From an uncultured Lachnospiraceae bacterium (GTDB lineage: Bacteria > Bacillota > Clostridia > Lachnospirales > Lachnospiraceae), in the NCBI GenBank assembly GCA_948470755.1, contig CAOKPU010000002.1, positions 48,722 to 112,721 of the forward strand: a stretch of 64,000 nt of DNA. Direction: 5' to 3'. The notes beneath the pieces were generated by a model. The model did no database searches. It worked only from the letters and a program-made list of their open reading frames with translations, and had not been told where the DNA came from. Shown here in pieces: positions 47,945 through 56,253 of this stretch. Both the position numbers and the translations under genes were made by a program. Each line of letters opens with the position of its first letter. Positions within the stretch are counted from its first letter, which is position 1.

Positions 47945-48828
47945 CAAAGAATAATACGATATTTTCAACCACGGGGATAACGGATTCCGAAAGGATGCTG
48001 CATACGCCGGGGGAATTTGCCAAAAAGAATCTGTTATATGTACAGGAGGTAGGGAAATTAAAAAGCTTACAGCCTCATAAATCGCAGCGTGAAAAACTGG
48101 ATTCCTTTTTATTTCTTGGGGTTTTGAGCGGGAGAGGCTCCATTGCCATCGGGGATAAGGTTTATGATATAAAAACGGGGGATTGCGCGTTGATTAGTTG
48201 CATGGAATATTATGCCCATGAAAGCAGCCGGGAAAACCCGTGGGAACTTATGTGGGTCCATTTTAACGGAAACAGTGCAAAAGAATACTTTGAACTATTT
48301 TTGGAGCAGAATGGCGGCGGGAATATCTTTGAACCCGAGCAGATTAAGGTGCTGCAAGGGCTGATTGCGGAATTGATGACTTTGCAGCGGGAAAAAGACC
48401 TGGAATCAGAACTGCTAAGCGGTAATATCCTGCTGCAATTAGTGAATGAATGCCTTTTCTCCGCTATGAGGAAGGAAAGGGTCAATCAGGGGAAATACAA
48501 GAAAATATGCAATGAAATCAGGGAAAGCGTAAACCGGAATTATGCGGATGAGGATTTGCTGAGAAAATACTCCGACAGATATTCCATGGACGAAGAGGAT
48601 TTGGATATAAGCTTCCAGAAGACTTATGGGATTACTTTGAGGGATTATATTGTGAACAGGAGATTTACTGCGGCAAAGGAACTACTGCGCTTTACTGTGA
48701 AGCCGGTGAAGGAAATAATAGAAGAGTCCGGAATCCGGAATGACGATTTATTCCGGAAGCTGTTTAAAGACGGGGAAGGGATGAGTGCGGAAGAGTATAG
48801 GATGAAATGGTCCCAATGGGTGAAATAA
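47941..48828 (+). CDS. AraC-family transcriptional regulator
   Basis: The start at 47941 overlaps the rmd stop, giving 295 residues. Residues 50-110 look like the cupin ligand domain (GSIAIGDKVYDIKTGDCALI...WELMWVHFNG). Residues 195-295 carry two helix-turn-helix units with LRDYIVNRRFTAAKELLRF and a second, weaker unit. It is tightly coupled to glycan genes, so it probably controls part of this locus or senses a sugar. No binding site could be identified. The first HTH lacks the usual hydrophobic pattern in places, so DNA binding is likely but not certain. Confidence 0.82.
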   Translation: MTKNNTIFSTTGITDSERMLHTPGEFAKKNLLYVQEVGKLKSLQPHKSQREKLDSFLFLGVLSGRGSIAIGDKVYDIKTGDCALISCMEYYAHESSRENPWELMWVHFNGNSAKEYFELFLEQNGGGNIFEPEQIKVLQGLIAELMTLQREKDLESELLSGNILLQLVNECLFSAMRKERVNQGKYKKICNEIRESVNRNYADEDLLRKYSDRYSMDEEDLDISFQKTYGITLRDYIVNRRFTAAKELLRFTVKPVKEIIEESGIRNDDLFRKLFKDGEGMSAEEYRMKWSQWVK

Positions 48829-48859
48829 TAAAAGATGCATCGTAAAGGAGCGAAAGAAG

Positions 48860-49924
48860 ATGAAATTAGACTTGGATTTCTATAAAGGCAAAAAGATCCT
48901 GCTTACCGGCCATACGGGGTTTAAAGGAAGCTGGATGTGCAAGCTGTTGACGGAAGCTGGGGCGGATGTTACCGGATATGCGCTGGATCCCCCGACCAAA
49001 CCAAGCCTGTTTGAAATCTGCGGATTGGAGGGGAAGATGCGGTCGGTAATCGGGGACGTCAGGGATTTGCACCATTTGCAGCAAATATTTGATGAAGTAT
49101 GCCCGGAAATCGTGATCCATATGGCGGCGCAGCCGTTGGTCCGCGACTCTTATAAAAATCCGGCATACACATATGAAGTGAACGTGATGGGAACCGTGAA
49201 TATCTTGGAATGCGTACGGGATTCGGATTCGGTAAAGTCGTTTCTTAATGTGACGACGGATAAGGTGTATTTAAATAAAGAGTGGGAATGGGGGTATAGG
49301 GAAAACGAAGAATTGAACGGATATGACCCTTATTCTAATTCAAAATCTTGTTCCGAGCTGGTAACTGGCAGCTATAAAAATTCTTTTTTTATGGACGGGA
49401 AAGTGGCTATTTCTACGGCCAGGGCAGGCAATGTAATTGGGGGCGGCGATTTTGCAACGGATCGCATCATCCCTGATTGTATCAGGGCGGCGCAGGCCGG
49501 AAAAGAAATCGTGGTGCGCAATCCTCATTCCACAAGGCCGTATGAGCATGTATTGGAGCCTATTGCGGCTTACCTGATCATATGCCAGGCGCAGTATGAT
49601 GACATATCGTATGCGGGAAGTTATAATGTGGGCCCTGGGGAAGCGGACTGTTGGACGACGGGGGATCTGGTGACCTTGTTCTGCAGGAAATGGAATGAGA
49701 GGATGGGAGGCAGCCTTTCATGGATCAACGCATACGACGGCGGCCCTCATGAGGCTAATTTTCTAAAGCTGGACTGTTCCAAGATCAAAAGAGTGTTCCA
49801 ATGGGAACCCCGGTGGGATGTGGAAACAGCGGTAGAGAAGATTATTGAGTGGACGAAAGTATATTTAGCGGGCGAAGATGTCGCGGAATGCATGAAAAAA
49901 CAGATAGAACTATTCTTAAAATAG
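48860..49924 (+). CDS. rfbG: CDP-glucose 4,6-dehydratase
   Basis: A 354-residue SDR. ILLTGHTGFKGSWMCKLL is the RfbG-type NAD loop, VTTDKVYLNKEWEWGYRE holds the Thr/Asp/Lys-type catalytic block, and DPYSNSKSCSELV has the Y-x3-K. GNVIGGGDFATDRIIPDCIR is typical of the family. It converts CDP-glucose (from RfbF) to CDP-4-keto-6-deoxyglucose, the RfbH substrate. It is separated from rfbF and rfbH by about 9 kb, unlike the usual rfbFGH order. It is the last gene of the glycan locus seen here. Confidence 0.95.
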   Translation: MKLDLDFYKGKKILLTGHTGFKGSWMCKLLTEAGADVTGYALDPPTKPSLFEICGLEGKMRSVIGDVRDLHHLQQIFDEVCPEIVIHMAAQPLVRDSYKNPAYTYEVNVMGTVNILECVRDSDSVKSFLNVTTDKVYLNKEWEWGYRENEELNGYDPYSNSKSCSELVTGSYKNSFFMDGKVAISTARAGNVIGGGDFATDRIIPDCIRAAQAGKEIVVRNPHSTRPYEHVLEPIAAYLIICQAQYDDISYAGSYNVGPGEADCWTTGDLVTLFCRKWNERMGGSLSWINAYDGGPHEANFLKLDCSKIKRVFQWEPRWDVETAVEKIIEWTKVYLAGEDVAECMKKQIELFLK

Positions 49925-49949
49925 TCCTATCGTATTTAATGAAATAATC

Positions 49950-50048
49950 TTTACTCAAAATAAAAAATATGATAGAATAAACACATGTAAAAGGGTATAC
50001 ATAGAAGGATGGCAGACATGGAAAGCTTTGGCCGGACATGCCTGCCAT
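49950..50048 (+). ncRNA. Small structured RNA candidate, copy 1, with promoter
   Basis: Promoter TTTACT (49950-49955), 17-base spacer, TAGAAT (49973-49978). The RNA would begin near 49984. It has a small hairpin with loop AAAAGGGTA (49985-50002) and a second hairpin of 11 pairs plus one mismatch (50009-50020 with 50037-50048), capped by GAAAGCTTTGGCCGGA. A second copy is at 51193-51294. No coding potential is seen. Not matched to a family I know. Confidence 0.55.
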
Positions 50049-50160
50049 TTATGTTATGCAATTGCGCTTGGAAAACGGATAAAGGAATTCCTTGTGAAAA
50101 AGGGGTTTATTGGATATAATGCATATAGGATATATTTACCTGATGATTTTTAAATCGAAA
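50049..50160. other. AT-rich gap before the palindromic element
   Basis: No gene or clear signal. TATAAT-like strings occur (50115-50120) without a matching -35 box. Confidence 0.4.
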
Positions 50161-50395
50161 AGATTCGGGCGTCAAAAGGCCCATCCAACGGCCCCGTCTG
50201 GCAGATGGCACAAAAGATTTGTGTGCACTCTGTTGCACGGGACATTCCGATGAGCCTCGGAAAGCAAAAATCGTGTTCAGCAGAGGCTTCCACGATTTTA
50301 GAGTCTCCTCTCCATCGTGCAAAAGCCGTTTGCGCAAATCTATTGTGCCATCTGCCAGGCGGGGCCGTTGGATGGGCCTTTTGATGCCCGAATCT
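50161..50395. repeat. 235-bp palindromic (MITE-like) element
   Basis: The 61-base arms 50161-50221 and 50335-50395 are inverted repeats with about three mismatches (AGATTCGGGC...GGCACAA). Inside, TTGCACG pairs with CGTGCAA, and two further hairpins form (TTCCGA/TCGGAA and AAAATCGTG/CACGATTTT). It has no open frame of its own. A left half is also present at 8099-8176, so it is a dispersed repeat. Movement by a transposase in trans is a possible origin, but no clear target-site duplication was found. Confidence 0.75.
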
Positions 50396-50468
50396 CAAAA
50401 GTAAAAGCTATGGCAAATAACAGGCATGAAAGGCGAATACAGTACGGCTGGGAGAGGGTAGGATATTT

Positions 50469-51122
50469 ATGGAGACAAAAACTGTAAATAATGAAGGAAT
50501 AAAAAAGGGGAGATTCATTGCTTTTGAAGGCATTGATGGAAGCGGCAAGAGTACGCAGATAGCGTTGCTGGCAGAACGTTTGAGGCAAAACGGGATTCGC
50601 TGCTATACGACTATGGAGCCGACGGATTCCCCGATAGGTTCTTTGATCCGTCAGGTGATGACGGGGCGGATGAAAATGGATAACCGGGTCATTGCGGGAT
50701 TATTTGCCGCAGACCGGCTGGATCATTTGTTGAATGAAATAGATGGGATCCTTTATAAAATAAATGAGGGCGTTACAGTCCTCACGGACAGATATTATTT
50801 TTCTTCTTACGCTTATCATAGCGTGGATATGCCTATGGAATGGGTCATAAAAGCCAATGAACAAAGCAGTGGGATCTTAAGGCCGGCGATTACTGTATTT
50901 ATTGATATCGATCCGGACGCCGCTTTGGAAAGGATTGCAAAAAACCGGTTTCATCAGGAATTATATGAAAAAAGATCCAGGCTGGTCAAAGTGCGGGAGA
51001 ATTATGAGAGGGCTTTCAAGCTGCTGGAAAAGGAAGAGGATTATGTGGTGATTGATGGGAGCCAGACGAAAGAACGGATTGCCGATATGGTATGGGATGC
51101 GGTGAAAGAGTACTTCGTCTAA
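50469..51122 (+). CDS. tmk: Thymidylate kinase
   Basis: 217 residues. GRFIAFEGIDGSGKSTQIAL is the P-loop of TMP kinases, TDRYYFSSYAYHS carries the conserved DRY, and a lid-type Arg-rich stretch (LERIAKNRFHQELYEKRSR) follows. It phosphorylates dTMP to dTDP in the cytoplasm. It stands alone between an inverted-repeat element and a small RNA candidate, away from holB or other usual partners, so it may be a second copy. Whether a main tmk exists elsewhere cannot be seen here. Confidence 0.92.
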   Translation: METKTVNNEGIKKGRFIAFEGIDGSGKSTQIALLAERLRQNGIRCYTTMEPTDSPIGSLIRQVMTGRMKMDNRVIAGLFAADRLDHLLNEIDGILYKINEGVTVLTDRYYFSSYAYHSVDMPMEWVIKANEQSSGILRPAITVFIDIDPDAALERIAKNRFHQELYEKRSRLVKVRENYERAFKLLEKEEDYVVIDGSQTKERIADMVWDAVKEYFV

Positions 51123-51170
51123 GGAGGGTCATGTATTTTTACATATGATAATTGGTGTTCTTTTGTAATT

Positions 51171-51194
51171 AAGATTATTTTTAAAAATAATCTT
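51171..51194. other. Perfect 24-bp AT-rich palindrome
   Basis: AAGATTATTTTT joins its exact reverse complement AAAAATAATCTT. It overlaps the -35 box of small RNA copy 2, so it may be an operator or act as a terminator for tmk. Confidence 0.5.
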
Positions 51195-51294
51195 TACAAT
51201 TAATGAAAAGTATGATATGATAGCATCATGTAAAAGGGTAAACATAAAGAAACGGCAAATACGGAAAGCTGGAAAGCGGACGTATTTGCCGTTT
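51193..51294 (+). ncRNA. Small structured RNA candidate, copy 2, with promoter
   Basis: Promoter TTTACA (51193-51198), 17-base spacer, TATGAT (51216-51221). The first hairpin (51228-51245) has the same AAAAGGGTA loop as copy 1. The second has a perfect 14-bp stem (51250-51263 with 51281-51294) of quite different sequence from copy 1, but the cap GAAAGCTGGAAAGCGGA is conserved. A changed stem with a kept loop points to a functional RNA. Confidence 0.58.
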
Positions 51295-51511
51295 GCAGTG
51301 TGTCTTGCGGTGTATGTTTCTAATGGAGGGAGGGCCTTGGTTTGTCTGGGTGATAGGAGAGGTGCAGTCAAGACTGGGTAGGATGCAATAAATCGGACAT
51401 ATTTTTTAAGATCATACTAAGGCCGGCAGTCCCGTAAATCAATAAGGTTCCCCTGTTTTCACGTTCTTGGATTTGTGGTATACTATAACGAAAGATAGGG
51501 GGGAGAAATTT
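51295..51511. other. Gap before the NERD gene
   Basis: No gene was found. A TATACT box at 51479-51484 with a weak TTTTCA 17 bases upstream may be the promoter of the next gene. Confidence 0.4.
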
Positions 51512-52297
51512 ATGATAAGAATATTGTTGTTTGTCATTTTAGTTTTCTTTGTAATTTACATCATAAAGAAAAGGCAATATGAAAAAACAGAGTACTATCA
51601 GCAAACTAAAAACCCATACCTAACTGTTCGGTTTAACAAAGGGTTTTTGGGCGAGTTCTATACATATAAGTCTTTAAAATCACTCAACGGCTACAAGAGG
51701 TTTTTATTCAACCTATACATTCCAAAAGAAAATAATGAAACCACGGAATTAGATGTTGTTCTTTTGCATGAATCTGGCATATATGTATTGGAATCAAAGA
51801 ATTATAGCGGATGGATTTTTGGAACGGAAACACAACAATACTGGACGCAAACCCTGCCAGCGGGGAGAGGGCGGACAGAGAAGAACCAATTCTATAACCC
51901 TATTCTGCAAAATAAAGGACACTTAAAGTGGCTTCAGGCATTTCTTGAAAATCAGACGTTGCCGTTTTATTCTTGCATTGTATTTAGCGACCGTTGCACA
52001 TTGAAAAACATTACTTTAACAAGCGGAAAACACTGTGTTGTCAACCGCTATAATCTTCTCGCCGCAATTTTGCAGAATATTGCAAAGGTTGGCGCAAACC
52101 TATCGCCGGACAAGATTGATATTTTATTTCAGAAACTATATCCGCTTACTCAGGTAGGCGAAGCTGAAAAAATAATGCACATTAGAAATGTCCGACAAAA
52201 GAAGCAAGCCGAAGGGAAAAAGTTTTTCGGTTGTTCTAATTATCCAAAGTGCGGATATATTGAAAATATACCAGATGGATATAAAGAGGAAAATTAA
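51512..52297 (+). CDS. NERD-domain protein with partial zinc finger
   Basis: The start at 51512 follows GGGGGGAG and begins a membrane helix (MIRILLFVILVFFVIYI), giving 261 residues. Residues about 45-160 are a nuclease-related (NERD) domain with GFLGEFYTYKSL, ELDVVLLHESGIYVLESKNY (the D...E-x-K pattern) and a later hydrophobic core. The last 25 residues, KKFFGCSNYPKCGYIE, are the second half of a topoisomerase-type zinc finger. The first CxxC is missing, so the finger may be non-functional. Membrane-anchored NERD proteins are common but their role is unsettled. Confidence 0.82.
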   Translation: MIRILLFVILVFFVIYIIKKRQYEKTEYYQQTKNPYLTVRFNKGFLGEFYTYKSLKSLNGYKRFLFNLYIPKENNETTELDVVLLHESGIYVLESKNYSGWIFGTETQQYWTQTLPAGRGRTEKNQFYNPILQNKGHLKWLQAFLENQTLPFYSCIVFSDRCTLKNITLTSGKHCVVNRYNLLAAILQNIAKVGANLSPDKIDILFQKLYPLTQVGEAEKIMHIRNVRQKKQAEGKKFFGCSNYPKCGYIENIPDGYKEEN

Positions 52298-52351
52298 GAA
52301 ATGGATTTAACAAATACTTCAATATCCATCTATTCTTTCCTAATAATCACT

Positions 52352-52687
52352 TTAGTTACCTGAATTAAACTCCACAAGTTTCTCCCAATCAATGCTGCCA
52401 TCCTCAAGGCAGAATTCTTGGGTAAACTCACGGACGAGCCGGTTTGAAGCTTTCTGATAGGAAGCATCGAATTCTTCCACATATTTTTCTGGCAGGTTAT
52501 CCATGAAGCGGATCAGCTTTATGTAGAATTCTTTATCGCCAGTTAATTCCGTCCAAAAATCCTTGCCTGCCAATTCCATGTAAAATTTCGGAATCCCACG
52601 GTTGGAGGCTTTCTTCTTTCCATAACCGTAACCGACAATTGGGACAAAGCGTTTCTTGGCCTGCTGTGCCAGCTTGTTTGCGGCCAT
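52352..52687 (-). CDS. Hypothetical protein downstream of a Vsr remnant
   Basis: A 111-residue soluble protein that I do not recognise. It has an AAGGAG ribosome site at a good distance, is rich in Lys, Phe and Glu, and shows GIPKFYMELAGKDFWTEL and an acidic C-terminal half. It starts 13 bases after the truncated Vsr gene on the same strand, suggesting they are read together. It could belong to a small DNA-defence gene set, but only by position. Confidence 0.55.
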   Translation of the reverse strand: MAANKLAQQAKKRFVPIVGYGYGKKKASNRGIPKFYMELAGKDFWTELTGDKEFYIKLIRFMDNLPEKYVEEFDASYQKASNRLVREFTQEFCLEDGSIDWEKLVEFNSGN

Positions 52688-52700
52688 AAAGTTTTGCTCC

Positions 52701-52910
52701 TTAAGGGTTTTTACGTTTCATAACCTTTTTGACAATCCTATATTTGGTTATAGCTATATCCGGCGTACCTGGCAGTTTTTTATAATTCTTCCGGTATCGG
52801 ATACCTTTGTGCCAAAGGGCTTTCCGCAACAAGACCTCTATGCTGGTATCTTTTCCCTTAATGTGGCTCATAGCCCTGCTCCGTTGCTCGGGGGTCATTA
52901 CATCGCTCAT
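52701..52910 (-). pseudogene. vsr: Truncated very-short-patch-repair endonuclease
   Basis: 69 residues match the first half of Vsr: TPEQRSRAMSHIKGKDTSIE, then LPGTPDIAITKYRIV with the first catalytic Asp. Full Vsr proteins are about 130-140 residues and need a following HGCFWH motif, which is missing. The reading frame ends in an unrelated KKVMKRKNP. No dcm-type cytosine methylase is nearby. It is best read as a remnant. Confidence 0.8.
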
Positions 52911-53034
52911 GGTTATACCTCGTTTCGTTTGCCGCTATCTATATTATTCTTTATATCCCTTAGAATAGCAAGGAAAGTTTTTATTTTCTCAATTTTAGCT
53001 TCATGATCGCCCGGTGTAGTTTACGCTTTTAAAA

Positions 53035-53062
53035 TTGCATTTTTGCAATAAGACTGTATAAT
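53035..53062 (+). promoter_or_regulatory. Promoter upstream of the restriction-modification genes
   Basis: TTGCAT (53035-53040), 16-base spacer, TATAAT (53057-53062). ATTGCA and TGCAAT around the -35 form a small inverted repeat that could be an operator. Confidence 0.6.
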
Positions 53063-53089
53063 AAAATTGTTAGGATATACGGAGGAAGC

Positions 53090-53194
53090 GTGTGTCCATG
53101 GCTTGATCCGGAACACCGGGAGGAAGTAAAGGACGGCTTACAGCTTCTGAATGCTCAGAAGCTGGCGAAGAAAATGACTGAGCAAATCGAATAA
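53090..53194 (+). CDS. Small 34-residue open frame, possible gene remnant
   Basis: It starts with GTG close after GGAGGAA and reads PWLDPEHREEVKDGLQLLN to a TAA. It is helical and charged. It could be a leader peptide or the tail of a lost gene; I do not recognise it. Confidence 0.25.
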   Translation: MCPWLDPEHREEVKDGLQLLNAQKLAKKMTEQIE

Positions 53195-53239
53195 ATGGCT
53201 GTTAAAGGACAAATTAATTAGACGAAGGAGATTTTATTT

Positions 53240-53896
53240 ATGAAACCTGTATTAACAATTCGTAATTTAATCAAAGAAGCCAAAACTTTTTGCAACTTTA
53301 TGTCTGAAGAAAACCATTCAGAATTGCTAGGGGTTACTGATGGTAAAGCAGTCGGTACATATGTAGAACATAAATTTCAACATTACCTTTTGGATAACTA
53401 TATTGTTACCATTGGTAGTAGCGCAAAGGGAATTGATTTACCTGAAGAAGATATTTTAACAGATATAAAAGTTACCTCTAAAATACAACCACAGTCAAGC
53501 TGTCCATTCAAAAATGCTCGTCAAAAAATATATGGTTTAGGCTACAATCTCTTAGTATTTGTATATGACAAACAAGATATAGGCAACAGATGTTCACTCC
53601 ACTTCACACATTGCATCTTCATTGACAAAGGGTGTACTGCTGATTTTACTATTACTAGACGTCTTAGGGAAATGGTGGCAGACGGGGCTTATAAAGAGGA
53701 TATCATCGGCTTTCTGGAAGATAGAAATGTGCCGGGTGATGAGATTGTCTACAATGAGTTAGCTGATGAAATTCTGGAATATCCTCCTAAACAAGGATAT
53801 TTAACTATTAGTAACGCGCTTCAGTGGAGATTACAGTATTCAAGAGTAATTTCGTTGGATAATAAAGTTAATGGAGTAATTAATTATGAATGGTAA
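53240..53896 (+). CDS. Probable type II restriction endonuclease
   Basis: 218 residues with a GAAGGAG site before the ATG. VEHKFQHYLLDNY, GSSAKGIDLP and ILTDIKVTSKIQPQSS supply Glu, Asp and D-x-K in the order of a PD-(D/E)xK nuclease. It overlaps the DNA methyltransferase gene by 11 bases, the classic arrangement of a restriction-modification pair. Recognition sequence unknown. The overlap would couple their translation, the nuclease coming first. Confidence 0.72.
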   Translation: MKPVLTIRNLIKEAKTFCNFMSEENHSELLGVTDGKAVGTYVEHKFQHYLLDNYIVTIGSSAKGIDLPEEDILTDIKVTSKIQPQSSCPFKNARQKIYGLGYNLLVFVYDKQDIGNRCSLHFTHCIFIDKGCTADFTITRRLREMVADGAYKEDIIGFLEDRNVPGDEIVYNELADEILEYPPKQGYLTISNALQWRLQYSRVISLDNKVNGVINYEW

Positions 53897-55409
53897 GCGA
53901 GAATACGGGGATTATCAAACACCAGAATATTTTTCCCTTGCCGTGTGTGAATATTTAAAAAATCAAAAGAGGATTAATCCTACTGTTATTATTGAACCAA
54001 CTTGTGGAGTAGGTAGTTTTGTTAAAAGTAGTTTGATATTTAGAGCATCAAAGATTATAGGTATTGAAGTCAATTCAGAATACTGTGAAGTATGCAAAGA
54101 TAATATTTCAAATCCTACAATACAGATTATTAATGCCAATTTATTTACTTTTGATTTAAAAACAATTGCAAATCCTAAGGAGCGATTATTAGTTGTAGGA
54201 AACCCTCCATGGGTAAATAATAGCACATTATCTAGTTTAGATTCCGCCAACATACCTGTCAAAAGGAATTTTAAGGGTTTTAAGGGGATGGATGCAATTA
54301 CAGGGGCAAGTAATTTTGATATATGCGAATATATCATTCTTCGGCTTATAGCATCTTTCCGTGGAACAAATACTACTATTGCTATGCTGTGTAAAACCTC
54401 AGTTGCAAGAAATGTTTTTGTGGAAATGAAACGTACATATACAGAATATGTTTCATGTGACATTTTAGAATTTGATGCAAAAAAAATATTTGGAATTAGT
54501 GCAAGTGCTTGCCTATTAGTAATAGATTTAAATACGAACAATTTCTCCAACGATATATGTAATGTATATTCCTTTTATGAGCCGCAAAAAATCAAAAGCT
54601 CCTTTGGATATGTTGGTGGAAAACTTTATAGCAATTTAGCCGCCGGCGGAGAAGATTTTTTAGGAAAGTGTTGTTTTGAATGGCGGCAAGGAGTTAAGCA
54701 TGATTGTTCAAAAGTGATGGAATTATCTTTGAATGGAGTCTCTATGACAAACGGCTTGAAGGAATCTGTTGATATAGAAAATAGCTATGTATTCCCTCTT
54801 ATCAAGAGTAGTATGTTTAAATCGCCAATTATATCTGGCTCTGATAAATATGTAATTGTTACGCAAAAAAAAGTTAGGGAAGATACTTCCCATATAGCAA
54901 TCGATGCTCCGAAAACATGGCATTATTTAGAATCACATAAAGATTATTTTCTAAAAAGGAAAAGCACAATCTATAAAAATGCACCAGATTACTCAATGTT
55001 TGGAGTCGGCAATTACTCATATGCGCCGTATAAAGTTGGAGTTAGTGGATTTTATAAAAAACCTTGTTTTTCCGTTCTTGCTTCACTTAATGGGATGCCA
55101 ATTATGACAGATGACACAAGCTATTTTATATGTTTTCCGACATATGATATGGCTTATGTTGCCATGTTGATTCTAAATTCTACACGTGTTCAGCATTTTC
55201 TTTCTTCCATTGCATTCATGGATGCTAAACGCCCATATACGAAGAAAGTCCTTGGACAAATAGATTTTAATAAGATACTTTCGTCAATTCAATTTTCAGA
55301 GCTTGTTGATACTGAAAAAATATTGCAATTAAAAAAATATGTTAATGAAGATATGTTACGCAGTTTTCGTCTTTTACCAGAGTTAAGCCAAGGTACGCTA
55401 ATGCTTTGA
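53886..55409 (+). CDS. Type II N6-adenine DNA methyltransferase
   Basis: 507 residues. IEPTCGVGSFVKSSL is the SAM-binding motif I region and VVGNPPWVNNSTLSS carries the catalytic NPPW motif. Their order (SAM first, then NPPW) is that of gamma-type adenine methylases. The C-terminal half is the likely target-recognition part. It protects the host from the nuclease encoded just upstream. The codon use is more AT-rich than the glycan genes, a sign of recent transfer. Confidence 0.88.
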   Translation: MNGKREYGDYQTPEYFSLAVCEYLKNQKRINPTVIIEPTCGVGSFVKSSLIFRASKIIGIEVNSEYCEVCKDNISNPTIQIINANLFTFDLKTIANPKERLLVVGNPPWVNNSTLSSLDSANIPVKRNFKGFKGMDAITGASNFDICEYIILRLIASFRGTNTTIAMLCKTSVARNVFVEMKRTYTEYVSCDILEFDAKKIFGISASACLLVIDLNTNNFSNDICNVYSFYEPQKIKSSFGYVGGKLYSNLAAGGEDFLGKCCFEWRQGVKHDCSKVMELSLNGVSMTNGLKESVDIENSYVFPLIKSSMFKSPIISGSDKYVIVTQKKVREDTSHIAIDAPKTWHYLESHKDYFLKRKSTIYKNAPDYSMFGVGNYSYAPYKVGVSGFYKKPCFSVLASLNGMPIMTDDTSYFICFPTYDMAYVAMLILNSTRVQHFLSSIAFMDAKRPYTKKVLGQIDFNKILSSIQFSELVDTEKILQLKKYVNEDMLRSFRLLPELSQGTLML

Positions 55410-55558
55410 TAATAATTATAACACAACAAAGAATAAGAAACGGGGAAAGGACTTGTCGCAGTGAAGCGTTAAAGAAAAAGACTTTCCTATAAAATAAACC
55501 TTATGAAAAGAAAATGCCCTATGTAGGGGATGAAAGGAAGAAAGGAAGGCGAAAGCAA

Positions 55559-56245
55559 ATGAAACGGCTGTTTTTGCTGGAAGATGATTTGAGCCTGATA
55601 AACGGGCTTTCCTTTGCCGTAAAGAAGCAGGGATATGAAATAGTGATTGCCCGCACCACACGGGAAGCGGATGCATTATGGGCGGATGGAAAATATGATT
55701 TGGTTATTTTGGATGTGTCGCTCCCCGACGGCTCCGGTTTTGATTTCTGTAAAAAGATACGGCAGACATCAAAAGTGCCTGTCATGTTTCTTACGGCTGC
55801 GGATGAAGAAACGGATATGATCATGGGGCTTGATATTGGGGGGGACGATTATATTACGAAGCCGTTTAAGCTGGCAGTATTCCTTTCGAGAATCAACGCC
55901 CTGATCCGCAGGAGTGAAAATTTCAACACTGCCGTTACGGAATTAAATTCAGGCGGCGTTAATATCCGGCTTTTAAAAGGTGAAGTATATAAAAGGGGAG
56001 AATTGGTTGAACTGACGGCAAGTGAGTATAAACTGCTATGTTTGTTTATGGAAAATCCTGATCAGATACTGTCTTCGGAACAGATTTTAAGCAAATTGTA
56101 TGACTGTAACGAAAACTATATAGATAACAATTCCCTTACCGTGTATATCCGCAGGCTCCGTACAAAAATCGAGGATAATCCGGGAGAGCCGAAACGGATT
56201 GTCACTGTCCGTGGCATGGGATATAAATGGAATATTGTGGATTGA
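55559..56245 (+). CDS. OmpR-family response regulator
   Basis: The start at 55559 follows AAAGGAAGG, giving 228 residues. The receiver domain (MKRLFLLEDDLSLINGL; phosphoacceptor Asp in DLVILDVSLPDGSG; Lys in YITKPF) is followed by a winged-helix domain (ELTASEYKLLCLFMENP...YIRRLRTKIEDNPGEP). It pairs with the histidine kinase that starts 8 bases after its stop. The ABC transporter genes downstream are the likely target. Confidence 0.93.
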   Translation: MKRLFLLEDDLSLINGLSFAVKKQGYEIVIARTTREADALWADGKYDLVILDVSLPDGSGFDFCKKIRQTSKVPVMFLTAADEETDMIMGLDIGGDDYITKPFKLAVFLSRINALIRRSENFNTAVTELNSGGVNIRLLKGEVYKRGELVELTASEYKLLCLFMENPDQILSSEQILSKLYDCNENYIDNNSLTVYIRRLRTKIEDNPGEPKRIVTVRGMGYKWNIVD

Positions 56246-56253
56246 GGTGCGGA

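Noticed and set aside
49950-51294. Small RNA pair as c-di-GMP or guanidine riboswitches
   Set aside because: The conserved core bases of those classes are not present, and no gene is directly controlled downstream.
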